DNA of 64,000 nucleotides from an uncultured Lachnospiraceae bacterium. Its GTDB lineage: Bacteria; Bacillota; Clostridia; Lachnospirales; Lachnospiraceae. The stretch is taken from assembly GCA_910585005.1 (NCBI GenBank), contig CAJUCN010000003.1:186001-250000 (forward strand), read 5' to 3'. The notes beneath the pieces are model-generated. The model worked only from the letters and a program-made list of their open reading frames with translations, was not told the origin of the DNA and made no database searches. Positions 16,688-25,426 of the stretch are shown piece after piece; positions within the stretch are counted from its first letter, which is position 1, and each line of letters starts with the position of its first letter. The translations under genes were made by a program, and so were the position numbers.

Positions 16688-18580
16688 ATGGACAAAGTAT
16701 TGAATTATGAATTCACGAAAGCAGATGATTTACAGTCAGTGTATTCCATTAATGAGGTAAAGAATAAACCCAATAAAGTATATAGTTTTTTTGTGCAAAG
16801 CAGTGCGGAGGTGCTTTATATAATCAATGATGACGGAACAGTTTATGGCTTAATATCTATTGGTGACATGTATCGTTATTATAGGAATGAGGAAGAAAAA
16901 CTGCCAATTAATTTAAAGTTCAGTTATGTACAGGATGCATCGGATTATGAAGGGGCGGAAACGTTTTTTAGTAAAGTAGATACAATCCATGAAATCCCGG
17001 TGATACAGAACAATTTGTTACTGGGCATAATACGAAAGAATAAGTATAATGTGTTAATATCAAGAGAAACTTTAAAGCAGCGGTTAAGAACCGAACGAAG
17101 AGGCAGATGGCAGAGAGAGAAACTGAGACAATTTGATCAGGCTGTGTCTATGAAGGTTTTCTATTACAATTTACCACAACGAGAAAGAGTTTCAGAGCAA
17201 CTTAGAACGGCGCTGGATCATAGAAGGAAGAATTTGAATATTAGTTCGGGCGTAGAATGTTTGAAGAAAATGTCGAAAGACGAACAAAAAAAGTTTATTG
17301 GGAAAAATTATTATGAAGGATATGTAGAAGATTTTTTGAGGGATTATGAAAATTTAAAAGTGTATCAAAAAAATGGAATTAGCAGATTGGGGGAGTGCTG
17401 TAATGAGTCATTTCATATAATTAATGGATACAGACAAATTTCTAATAGGCCCAAAGCAGCAAAGAAAAGGATTTGGATGTTTGGTCCATGCACTGTTTTT
17501 GGATCCTATGTGAAAGATGATGAAACGATAGAATATTATTTGCAAAATTGTCTTTTGAGAAATGGGTACGATAATTATGAGGTTATTAATGTAGGGGATA
17601 AAGAGGAGGTTTGTTCGGCTCTTTTTACAGAAAAAATGTCATCCGATGATATAGCAATTGTCGTAACCAATTTGATCGATTTGTATAATCGTTGGGGAGA
17701 GATAGAGAGTAAAAGCGTATATGAAATATTGGGATCTCAATATAAAGGCGATTTGAGCGTATTGTGCATGGAATTAGAGCAGCCGTTAGAGTGTATGCTT
17801 GATACCCCGGCTCATTGTAATTATTTAATGAATGAAAAAATTGCAGAAAAAATTTTTGTTGACCTTTGTCCATGCCTACGCGTTGATCGTTCGTATGTGA
17901 CTCAGCCGGTTGCTTTGCAGGAGTATTTTGTCTCTTGGGATGTATTAGAATATTTTGAATGCTATATGGAAAGATATAGTCTTACTAAAGAAGTGGGCAA
18001 AAAAGCCGGTGCGATTGTAATGAATTGTAATCCGTTTACATTAGGACATCGATATTTGATAGAAGAGGCATGTAAGTATGTGGATATTCTCTATGTATTT
18101 GTAGTGGAAGAGGATAGATCGTATTTTAGATTTAAAGATAGGATTGAAATGGTGATACAGGGAACAAAGGATTTGAAAAAGGTACATGTAGTTCCCTCGG
18201 GTAAGTATATGATTTCGAAGGAAACTTTTGCACAGTATTTTGAGAAGGATCAAATTGTTGTGCAGGTGGATGATATGGATTATGACGTGCATATCTTTGG
18301 AGAAATAGTGGCAGATATGTTGGGGATTACTTGTCGGTTCGTGGGTGAAGAACCATTTGACGCAGTTACGAAAAAATATAATGAAACTATGAAGCGCATT
18401 TTGCCAGAGTATGGAATAAAGCTGGTAGAGATACCGCGTAAGGTGCAAGATGGTGTCTGCATTAGTGCATCCAAGGTACGTCAGTATATAGAACAGGGGA
18501 AAGAACAAAATGCGTATATGCTTGTGCCGGAGAGTACGAAGCGGTATTTGGATAAAATGAGAACACACAATTTAAGGTAG
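16688..18580 (+). CDS. CBS-like / SGNH-like / CitC-type nucleotidylyltransferase fusion
   Basis: ATG 16688 is preferred to GTG 16682 because AAGGAGC (16674-16680) is 7 bases before it; this gives 630 residues. Residues about 40-125 are a CBS-like pair (VLYIINDDGTVYGLISIGDMY; IHEIPVIQNNLLLGIIRKN). Residues about 258-410 resemble an SGNH hydrolase but have Cys268 (FGPCTVFG) where Ser is expected, a weak block III, and a DTPAHCN end. Residues about 438-630 match the C-terminal domain of citrate lyase ligase: MNCNPFTLGHRYLIE, with the T/H-x-G-H nucleotide motif, and ISASKVRQYI. This domain probably activates an acid or phosphate with ATP or CTP. The substrate in a glycan cluster is unknown. Confidence 0.78.
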   Translation: MDKVLNYEFTKADDLQSVYSINEVKNKPNKVYSFFVQSSAEVLYIINDDGTVYGLISIGDMYRYYRNEEEKLPINLKFSYVQDASDYEGAETFFSKVDTIHEIPVIQNNLLLGIIRKNKYNVLISRETLKQRLRTERRGRWQREKLRQFDQAVSMKVFYYNLPQRERVSEQLRTALDHRRKNLNISSGVECLKKMSKDEQKKFIGKNYYEGYVEDFLRDYENLKVYQKNGISRLGECCNESFHIINGYRQISNRPKAAKKRIWMFGPCTVFGSYVKDDETIEYYLQNCLLRNGYDNYEVINVGDKEEVCSALFTEKMSSDDIAIVVTNLIDLYNRWGEIESKSVYEILGSQYKGDLSVLCMELEQPLECMLDTPAHCNYLMNEKIAEKIFVDLCPCLRVDRSYVTQPVALQEYFVSWDVLEYFECYMERYSLTKEVGKKAGAIVMNCNPFTLGHRYLIEEACKYVDILYVFVVEEDRSYFRFKDRIEMVIQGTKDLKKVHVVPSGKYMISKETFAQYFEKDQIVVQVDDMDYDVHIFGEIVADMLGITCRFVGEEPFDAVTKKYNETMKRILPEYGIKLVEIPRKVQDGVCISASKVRQYIEQGKEQNAYMLVPESTKRYLDKMRTHNLR

Positions 18581-18591
18581 GAGGTTAGACC

Positions 18592-19932
18592 GTGCCAAAG
18601 ATTACAGTAATCATGCCATCGCTGAATGTTGCGTCATATATGCGTCAGTGTTTAAGGAGTGTTTTGGAGCAAACCTTGGAAGATATCGAAGTGGTTGCCG
18701 TAGATGCAGGTTCAACAGATGGAACTTTAGAAATATTGCAGGAATATGTGGCTGCAGACCGAAGAATTTCGGTTATCCAGTCTGATAAAAGAAGTTATGG
18801 CTATCAGGTGAATGTTGGTTTAGAAGCAGCACAGGGAGAGTATATCAGCATTGTTGAAACAGATGATAGAATTGCAGATGACATGTATGAAATGCTTTAT
18901 GCTGTTGCCAGAGACCAGAATTTAGATTATGTAAAAGGCAGGGGAATGTTTTTTATTGATTTGAAGAATGGATCGCAATGGCAGACGCCAATCTGGCTGC
19001 CATTATCCGATGATGAGATTGGGAAAGTGATCGTGCCTTGCGATAAGCCGGGGATACTGGAATATGACGTATTTCTATGGAATGGGCTTTATAAAAGAGA
19101 GTTTTTGAAAAATATACGTTTCAATGAGTCAGAGGGAGCGGCTTTTCAGGATCAGGGTTTTTTATTTCAAGTCATTAGCAGTGCTGGAAAAGCGGTATAT
19201 CTTGATAAAGTTGTTTATTATTATCGGCAGGATAATAGTGGCTCATCTGTGGTAAATTCCAATGGTTTTCATTTTTTAGTAAATGAATATGCTTATATGA
19301 AACAATTTTTGCCGAAAAAGGAAATAATTTGGACAAAAATGTATTATATTAGAATGTTGAAACAGTGCTTTGGACGATATAGGAGTATGACAATAAAAGG
19401 AGAGTTTTGGGAAGATGCTTTGGACGATATAAGGATATTAAAACAATGGATTTTAGAAGCTTATAATAACGGGTTCTTGCAGGAAGATGTTATTTCACTA
19501 AAGGATAGGGAGCTTTTAGAAATATTTATGAAAGATGAAAGAAAGCTGTTTACATATCTCTTGGCGGAAACATATTCGAAAGCAGAGTTGTTTTTTAGGT
19601 TAGTGGATAAGATCAAAGACAGAAGTATTGTAGTTTTTGGCTGTAGCGCAACAGGAAGATTTGTACATGCGCTCTTTGAGAATAAAATGCAGGGTAAGGT
19701 GGTGGCATTTTGTGACAACAACAGTGCTTTATGTGGCAGCAGTATACAGGGAGTAAAGGTGATGGAGCCGGCGGAAGCGGTGAAAGCGTATCCGAACGCT
19801 GCCTTTATCATTACGGGGACAAGAAGTGCCGAAGATATGAAAAGGCAGTTGAAACAAATTTCAAAAGCAGATATCTGTTTTTTTGAATATACGCCTGAAA
19901 TAGAAATGAGATTATTTTTAATGGAATTATAA
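18592..19932 (+). CDS. GT2 glycosyltransferase with C-terminal Rossmann-like module
   Basis: 446 residues from a GTG start with AGGAGG 8 bases ahead. The N-terminal GT2 domain reads ITVIMPSLNVASYMRQC, VVAVDAGSTDGT and IVETDDRI, with ETDD as the metal motif, then a FQDQGFLFQ catalytic-helix segment. Residues about 343-440 are the recurrent module (IVVFGCSATGRFV, VVAFCDNN, G-V-K-V-M-E-P, AFIITGTR). Like the other GT2 enzymes here it has no transmembrane helices. Donor and acceptor are unknown. Confidence 0.87.
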   Translation: MPKITVIMPSLNVASYMRQCLRSVLEQTLEDIEVVAVDAGSTDGTLEILQEYVAADRRISVIQSDKRSYGYQVNVGLEAAQGEYISIVETDDRIADDMYEMLYAVARDQNLDYVKGRGMFFIDLKNGSQWQTPIWLPLSDDEIGKVIVPCDKPGILEYDVFLWNGLYKREFLKNIRFNESEGAAFQDQGFLFQVISSAGKAVYLDKVVYYYRQDNSGSSVVNSNGFHFLVNEYAYMKQFLPKKEIIWTKMYYIRMLKQCFGRYRSMTIKGEFWEDALDDIRILKQWILEAYNNGFLQEDVISLKDRELLEIFMKDERKLFTYLLAETYSKAELFFRLVDKIKDRSIVVFGCSATGRFVHALFENKMQGKVVAFCDNNSALCGSSIQGVKVMEPAEAVKAYPNAAFIITGTRSAEDMKRQLKQISKADICFFEYTPEIEMRLFLMEL

Positions 19933-19948
19933 ATTTGTGAGGATGAGT

Positions 19949-22294
19949 ATGGTGACAGCAAAGGAACTTATAAGAGAATTGCCTAAAGGATTAATAAAAT
20001 GGCAGAAATTCAAGGAAGGCAGCAGCGTGCTGTTTCTTGGTGGCGGAGAAGAAACTGATGATGTAATGGTGGAAGCATTAGCGGAGGCCGATTTACAAGT
20101 ATTTGTAAAAAATTTATCAGAGATAGAAGAAATAGAAAATAGGGAATTTGATTATGTGGTCGTTATGAGAGCGATTGAGCATATGAAAGATATTTTGACT
20201 GTCAAGAAAGTATTGGCTTCAATACATGCTGTACTGAAAAGGAATGGCAAGCTGATTATTGGAATGGATAATCGGCTTGGTATACGATATTTTTGTGGAG
20301 ATAAAGATATTTTCACAGGCAGAAATTTTGATAGTATAGAAAATTATGCACATATACGACCAGAGGATTTGTCAAATTTGGGAGGACGTACTTATTCAAA
20401 GGCAGAAATTACGTTGATGTTGGAACAGGCAGGATTTCAAATACATAAGTTTTATTCGGTATTTCCGGTACTTATGAATCCGCAAATTATTTTGGCTGAA
20501 GACTATGCGCCCCAGGAGAAATTGGATGTACGGATATTTCCACAATATAATGATAACAGTACGGTTTTTCTTGAGGAGGAAAAATTGTACTCGGCGTTGA
20601 TTGAGAATCATATCTTTCATACAATGGCAAATGGTTTTTTGATAGAGTGTCCCAAGGCAGAAAGTAAAGACCTACTTGACGTCAATCAGGTTACGGTTTC
20701 CATGGAGCGTGGAAAAGAAAATGCAATGTATACAATAATCCATGGAAATGAAAGTGTTGAAAAGAAGCCTGTCTATACAGAAGGAGGAGATAAAATAAAA
20801 CAAATTGCGGAGAATAACATCTTTTTGCAAGAGCATGGAGTTAAAATGGTGGAGGGTAGTATTATAGAAGGCAGTTTCTTGATGGCCTATCAGCAGGGAA
20901 TTTCCGCATTGGAATATTTTAGGACATTAATTTACAGCGATCAGAAGCTTTTTTTGAGAAGGCTGGAAGAATTTTGGGAGATTATTTTAAAATCATCAGA
21001 ACATGTGTCATACGATGATATTAATTGGGAACAATTTGAGCCAGGATGGCAAAAAAGGAAGTTGGATGATCCGGAAAGGGAAAAATGGAAGAGAGTTGCG
21101 TTTGGTTCACAGGAGGATCGGGAGGCACTTGGGGTCATTTTAAAGAGAGGATATATTGACTTAGTAGCTCTAAATTGTTTTTGGACGGATGACGGTTTTG
21201 TTTTTTATGATCAGGAGATGTATGTAGAGAATTTACCTGCTAAGACAATTCTTTTACGGACAATTGGGTTGATATACCGGGAGAATTGCCAATTGGAGAG
21301 GGCATTGCCCTCTTATCTTGTAAAAAAACGGTTTAATCTGGATCGATTCCAAAACTTATTTGATTATTTTACAGATAGATATCTGAATCATTTGAGGAAT
21401 GACGATTTACTTAGAACGTATCATAATAATGTGCGAAGAGACGTGGGAATTGTAAATTCGAACCGACAAAGAATGAACTTTTCGACAGACCGGTTCGATC
21501 AGTTATTCCGCGATATCTTTAGGGGAGTAGAGGGTAGAAAAATTTACCTTTTTGGGTCAGGTAATTTTGCCAAAGCATTCTTGTCAAGGTTTGGGAATGA
21601 TTATGAGATAGAAGGCATCTTAGATAATAATCCTGAAAAGTGGGGAACTAAATGGAACCACATTGATATTTTATCGCCCAAAGTGTTGCAAATGATCCCG
21701 GAAGGTACTTACAAAGTTATTATTTGTATTAAAAACTATGTTTCCGTAATAAAGCAATTGGATCAGATGGGGATAAAAAATTATAGTATTTTTGACAATA
21801 ACTTGAAATATCCTAGAAAAGTAAAACCAGTGGCGACAGGGGAAAGTATTGTTTCACATGAGGCAAAAAAATATCATGTGGGTTATATAGCAGGAGTCTT
21901 TGATCTGTTTCATATGGGGCATTTAAATTTGTTAAAACGTGCTAAGGAACAGTGTGATTATTTAATAGTGGGTATAGTGAATGACGAAAGTGTTGTGAAG
22001 AATAAAAAGACTATGCCGTTTATGCCGTTTGAGGAACGGATGGAGTTGGTGAAAGCATGCCGCTATGTGGACGAAGTAGTAGAAATTCCGACAGAATATA
22101 ATAATACTGATGAGGCATATCGTAGATATCAGTTTGACGTACAGTTTTCGGGAAGTGATTATGCAAAAAATCCTGTTTGGCTGGCTAAACAGGATTTTTT
22201 GAGGAAACAGGGATCGGATATGGTCTTTTTTCCATATACTGAATCTACAAGTTCTACAAAATTGAAGGCACTGATTAATAAAAACTTGTTATAG
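19949..22294 (+). CDS. four-domain fusion: methyltransferase, kinase-like region, Rossmann-like module, cytidylyltransferase
   Basis: 781 residues from ATG 19949 (GAGGATGAGT precedes it). Residues 1-about 180 are a class I methyltransferase (VLFLGGGEE, then FDYVVVMRAIEHM and LKRNGKLIIGMDNRLG). Residues about 265-470 resemble a kinase/phosphotransferase fold seen behind glycan methyltransferases (a YIDLVALNCFW loop and VFYDQEMY). Residues about 530-620 are the recurrent module (IYLFGSGNFAKAF, EGILDNN). Residues about 633-781 are a TagD/GCT-type cytidylyltransferase: GVFDLFHMGHLNLL holds HxGH, and STSSTKLK stands where RTxGISTT is usual. It likely produces a CDP-polyol or CDP-sugar for the glycerophosphotransferase at 15121. 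Confidence 0.82.
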   Translation: MVTAKELIRELPKGLIKWQKFKEGSSVLFLGGGEETDDVMVEALAEADLQVFVKNLSEIEEIENREFDYVVVMRAIEHMKDILTVKKVLASIHAVLKRNGKLIIGMDNRLGIRYFCGDKDIFTGRNFDSIENYAHIRPEDLSNLGGRTYSKAEITLMLEQAGFQIHKFYSVFPVLMNPQIILAEDYAPQEKLDVRIFPQYNDNSTVFLEEEKLYSALIENHIFHTMANGFLIECPKAESKDLLDVNQVTVSMERGKENAMYTIIHGNESVEKKPVYTEGGDKIKQIAENNIFLQEHGVKMVEGSIIEGSFLMAYQQGISALEYFRTLIYSDQKLFLRRLEEFWEIILKSSEHVSYDDINWEQFEPGWQKRKLDDPEREKWKRVAFGSQEDREALGVILKRGYIDLVALNCFWTDDGFVFYDQEMYVENLPAKTILLRTIGLIYRENCQLERALPSYLVKKRFNLDRFQNLFDYFTDRYLNHLRNDDLLRTYHNNVRRDVGIVNSNRQRMNFSTDRFDQLFRDIFRGVEGRKIYLFGSGNFAKAFLSRFGNDYEIEGILDNNPEKWGTKWNHIDILSPKVLQMIPEGTYKVIICIKNYVSVIKQLDQMGIKNYSIFDNNLKYPRKVKPVATGESIVSHEAKKYHVGYIAGVFDLFHMGHLNLLKRAKEQCDYLIVGIVNDESVVKNKKTMPFMPFEERMELVKACRYVDEVVEIPTEYNNTDEAYRRYQFDVQFSGSDYAKNPVWLAKQDFLRKQGSDMVFFPYTESTSSTKLKALINKNLL

Positions 22295-22345
22295 AATGTT
22301 TTAGGATGGACGGATAGAATAGGAAATGTACAGAGGGAATTTAAG

Positions 22346-24235
22346 ATGTGTGGCATATGTGGATTTATTGCAAAAAAACCGGATACATTGGAGAACTTAT
22401 TTAAAATGAATACTCTTCTTGCACATCGTGGCCCTGATGATCATGGAGAAGAAATTTATCAAATACGACATGGAAGATATGTAGGGTTTGCTCAGCGCAG
22501 ACTATCCATTTTGGACTTGTCCGCTGGGGGACATCAGCCAATGCATTCACCAGATCATCGTATTAGCCTTGTTTTTAATGGGGAGATTTATAACTATAGA
22601 GAACTTAAGGAACAATTGGATGGTTATCCGTTTTCTTCTACTTGTGATACTGAGGTGATGATAGCCGCTTATCTAAAATGGGGTATTGATTTTGTCAATA
22701 GACTGAATGGAATGTTTGCGGTTGCTTTACTAGATAGAGAAAAGGGAGAAGTTTATCTTATAAGGGATCGCATTGGCAAGAAACCCCTTTACTATTATCA
22801 GGACTTTGAAAACAATATTGTTTTTGCTTCAGAATTAAAGGCTGTATGCCAGTCAGAGCTGGTTCATCCGGAGATAAACAAGGAAGTGATAGGAAGATAT
22901 ATTTACAAAGGTTATATTGCTTCGCCAGATACTATATACCGAAACATATATAAACTGGAGCCGGGAGGTATCCTTAAAATATCGGAAACAGGGATTACCC
23001 GCAAAAAATATTGGGATATTGGACAGCAGTATAATATACATAAAAAAAGGTTGGTTCTTGATTACAGACAGGCAAAGTATGAACTTAAAGAGTTGCTTAG
23101 ACAATCGATCAAGAAAAGGTTAATATCGGATGTTCCTTTGGGAGCATTTTTGAGCGGCGGATATGATTCGTCACTTGTATGTGCCGTTGCTACGGAAATA
23201 TCAGGCAGACCAATTAAAACTTTTACGATAGGGTTTTATGAAGGTAAGTATAATGAGGCGGTATATGCTAAGGAGGTAGCAAAAGAACTGGGGACTGACC
23301 ATACGGAGATGTACCTTTCAGAAAAGAATGCATTGGATATGGTGGAAAGTATAGCGCAATATTATGATGAACCTTTTGCTGATGCATCCCAGATACCAAC
23401 GATGCTGCTCTCGCAATTAGCTAAGACCCAGGTCTCTGTAGTATTATCAGGTGATGGTGGGGATGAGCTATTTGGGGGATATAACATATATACATTCATG
23501 CAGGAAGCAGAAAAACGCAAATACAGGGGCAGGATGTTATATATGCTTAGTACAATCATACCAGGTGTCAAACAGTCTGCTATGTGGAAAAAGAGGAAAC
23601 GTGTTTGGAGACTGGTATCAGATGACAATAATAAAGAAGCCAGGACGCAAGGAGGTGTAAATACATATTTTGATATCATTAATAGTTTATTATTGGAGGG
23701 AAACTCCAGATTCTATTATGAGTTTGAATCGAGATATCAGGAAAAGAGATATGATATAACAAGAATGTTGCTGGATATGGATACATATTTGCCGGATGAC
23801 ATTTTAACTAAAGTAGATAGGGCATCAATGAGGTATGCGCTGGAGTGCAGATGTCCTATATTAGATAAAAACGTGGTAGAATATTCGTTTAGGCTTCCGG
23901 CAGATTTTAAAGATGACCATGGAAATCAAAAAAGGATCTTAAAAGATATTACCTATGAATACCTTTCGCGTGAGATTATGGACAGACCTAAAGCCGGATT
24001 TAGTATTCCTTTGGATAAATGGTTAAGGACTGCTTTAAAGGAAAAGGTTATGGACTGGACGAACAAGGAATATCTTAGAAGACAGGGAATCTTTGATGCG
24101 GATATGCTTGGAAACTTTATAGATAATTATATGAAAATGGGAGATTTAGGGCCGGGGTCAGGACATAATTATTCATCATTTGTATGGGCGTACTTTATGT
24201 TCCAACAGTGGTATGACAGGTATCAGAACAGATGA
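22346..24235 (+). CDS. asnB: asparagine synthase (glutamine-hydrolysing) type amidotransferase
   Basis: 629 residues. The protein must start MCGICGF, because Cys2 is the glutaminase nucleophile; the ATG at 22346 follows AGAGGGAATT. The N-terminal Ntn domain has HRGPDDHG and LVFNGEIYNY. The synthetase domain has the PP-loop SGGYDSSLVCA and GDGGDELFGGY. AsnB-type enzymes in glycan clusters often amidate uronic acids or peptides rather than make free asparagine. Here an amidation of an acidic sugar or of the product of the ATP-grasp enzyme is plausible. No Rossmann-like module is attached. Confidence 0.93.
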   Translation: MCGICGFIAKKPDTLENLFKMNTLLAHRGPDDHGEEIYQIRHGRYVGFAQRRLSILDLSAGGHQPMHSPDHRISLVFNGEIYNYRELKEQLDGYPFSSTCDTEVMIAAYLKWGIDFVNRLNGMFAVALLDREKGEVYLIRDRIGKKPLYYYQDFENNIVFASELKAVCQSELVHPEINKEVIGRYIYKGYIASPDTIYRNIYKLEPGGILKISETGITRKKYWDIGQQYNIHKKRLVLDYRQAKYELKELLRQSIKKRLISDVPLGAFLSGGYDSSLVCAVATEISGRPIKTFTIGFYEGKYNEAVYAKEVAKELGTDHTEMYLSEKNALDMVESIAQYYDEPFADASQIPTMLLSQLAKTQVSVVLSGDGGDELFGGYNIYTFMQEAEKRKYRGRMLYMLSTIIPGVKQSAMWKKRKRVWRLVSDDNNKEARTQGGVNTYFDIINSLLLEGNSRFYYEFESRYQEKRYDITRMLLDMDTYLPDDILTKVDRASMRYALECRCPILDKNVVEYSFRLPADFKDDHGNQKRILKDITYEYLSREIMDRPKAGFSIPLDKWLRTALKEKVMDWTNKEYLRRQGIFDADMLGNFIDNYMKMGDLGPGSGHNYSSFVWAYFMFQQWYDRYQNR

Positions 24236-24311
24236 ATTTTAGAGATGGTGAAATGCAAAATTGCGTGTCCCCGCAGGCAGTATTTATTGATGATGCAGAG
24301 GAGAATTTTAT

Positions 24312-25397
24312 ATGACTGAGAAAATTCAATGGGTATATGATAATTTGGAAGATAATAAATCTAAAATGATTTTTCAAAATAGGAAAAATTATGTTGAAAG
24401 CGGGGAGGAAAAATATATTGAAGATATAGTTCGTATTGGCCTACCTGAATATACCCATAACATATACTATAGCGGGAAAGAAAAAGGACTATATGAGAAA
24501 TTAAAAAAATGCGATAGAAAAGTAATTATGTGGGGAATAGGATTTAGGGGAAGAAGAATCCTGAAGGAATGTAATGTCAACTGCATTAGAGTGGATTACA
24601 TTGTAGATAGTGATATTGAAAAGCATGGAACTTTCATAGACGGGGTTCTGGTAACTTCTTTGGAGAATATTGCCCAAAAGGAAGATGTGACGGAATGCAT
24701 GTTCTTGATTACACCGATGTATTATGTCAATGAAATTCGGCAGGAATTGATGAAATATCATTGTGAATATGTAGAGATATTGAATAATTATTACTCTTAT
24801 TTTGCAGATGATCAATATTTTGACGATGAAATTATTTCTTTTGAAGAACAGGAAATATTTATTGATGGCGGATGCTTTGACCTAGGAACAACAAAGCGTT
24901 TTTTAAGCAAATTAGCTAAGGCGGGGAAAATGTGTAAAAAGATATATGCGTTTGAGCCTGATAGGGAAAATTTTGAAAGATGCAAAAAGGAAATAGCCCA
25001 AAACAGATACAATAATATTGATATTGTAAATGCCGGTTTATGGAATAAAGACACGTTTGTCCGGGTGAAAAATCTTGCAACTGCCGGGGCGTACATAGAA
25101 GAATCAGAAGGGGAAGAAGTGTGTAATGCGAGGGCAATTGCACTTGACGCTTATATTAATAAAAATGAAAGAGTTACGTTCATCAAGTTTGATATAGAGG
25201 GTGCAGAACTGGAAGCATTGAAAGGTGCGAAAGGAATTATATCTTCATACAGACCGAAACTTGCAATATGCTTATATCATAAAAAAGAGGATTATTGGCA
25301 AATACCATATTATGTCAAAGAGCTGGTACCTGAATATAAATTGTATATAAGACATTATAGTAACTATTCATCAGAAACAGTTTTGTATGCAATTTAG
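24312..25397 (+). CDS. Rossmann-like module fused to FkbM-family methyltransferase
   Basis: 361 residues. The recurrent module occupies about 69-160 (VIMWGIGFRGRRIL, then DYIVDSD). Residues about 175-345 are FkbM-type: IFIDGGCFDLGTT (motif I, with the DGG variant), IYAFEPDRENFERC, and KFDIEGAELEALKGA. FkbM enzymes methylate hydroxyls with SAM and are common in surface-glycan and flagellin-glycan loci. ATG follows GAGGAGAATTTTAT. The 76 bases before it carry no gene. Confidence 0.88.
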   Translation: MTEKIQWVYDNLEDNKSKMIFQNRKNYVESGEEKYIEDIVRIGLPEYTHNIYYSGKEKGLYEKLKKCDRKVIMWGIGFRGRRILKECNVNCIRVDYIVDSDIEKHGTFIDGVLVTSLENIAQKEDVTECMFLITPMYYVNEIRQELMKYHCEYVEILNNYYSYFADDQYFDDEIISFEEQEIFIDGGCFDLGTTKRFLSKLAKAGKMCKKIYAFEPDRENFERCKKEIAQNRYNNIDIVNAGLWNKDTFVRVKNLATAGAYIEESEGEEVCNARAIALDAYINKNERVTFIKFDIEGAELEALKGAKGIISSYRPKLAICLYHKKEDYWQIPYYVKELVPEYKLYIRHYSNYSSETVLYAI

Positions 25398-25426
25398 AAA
25401 GAGATAAAGAGAATGGAGATATAACA

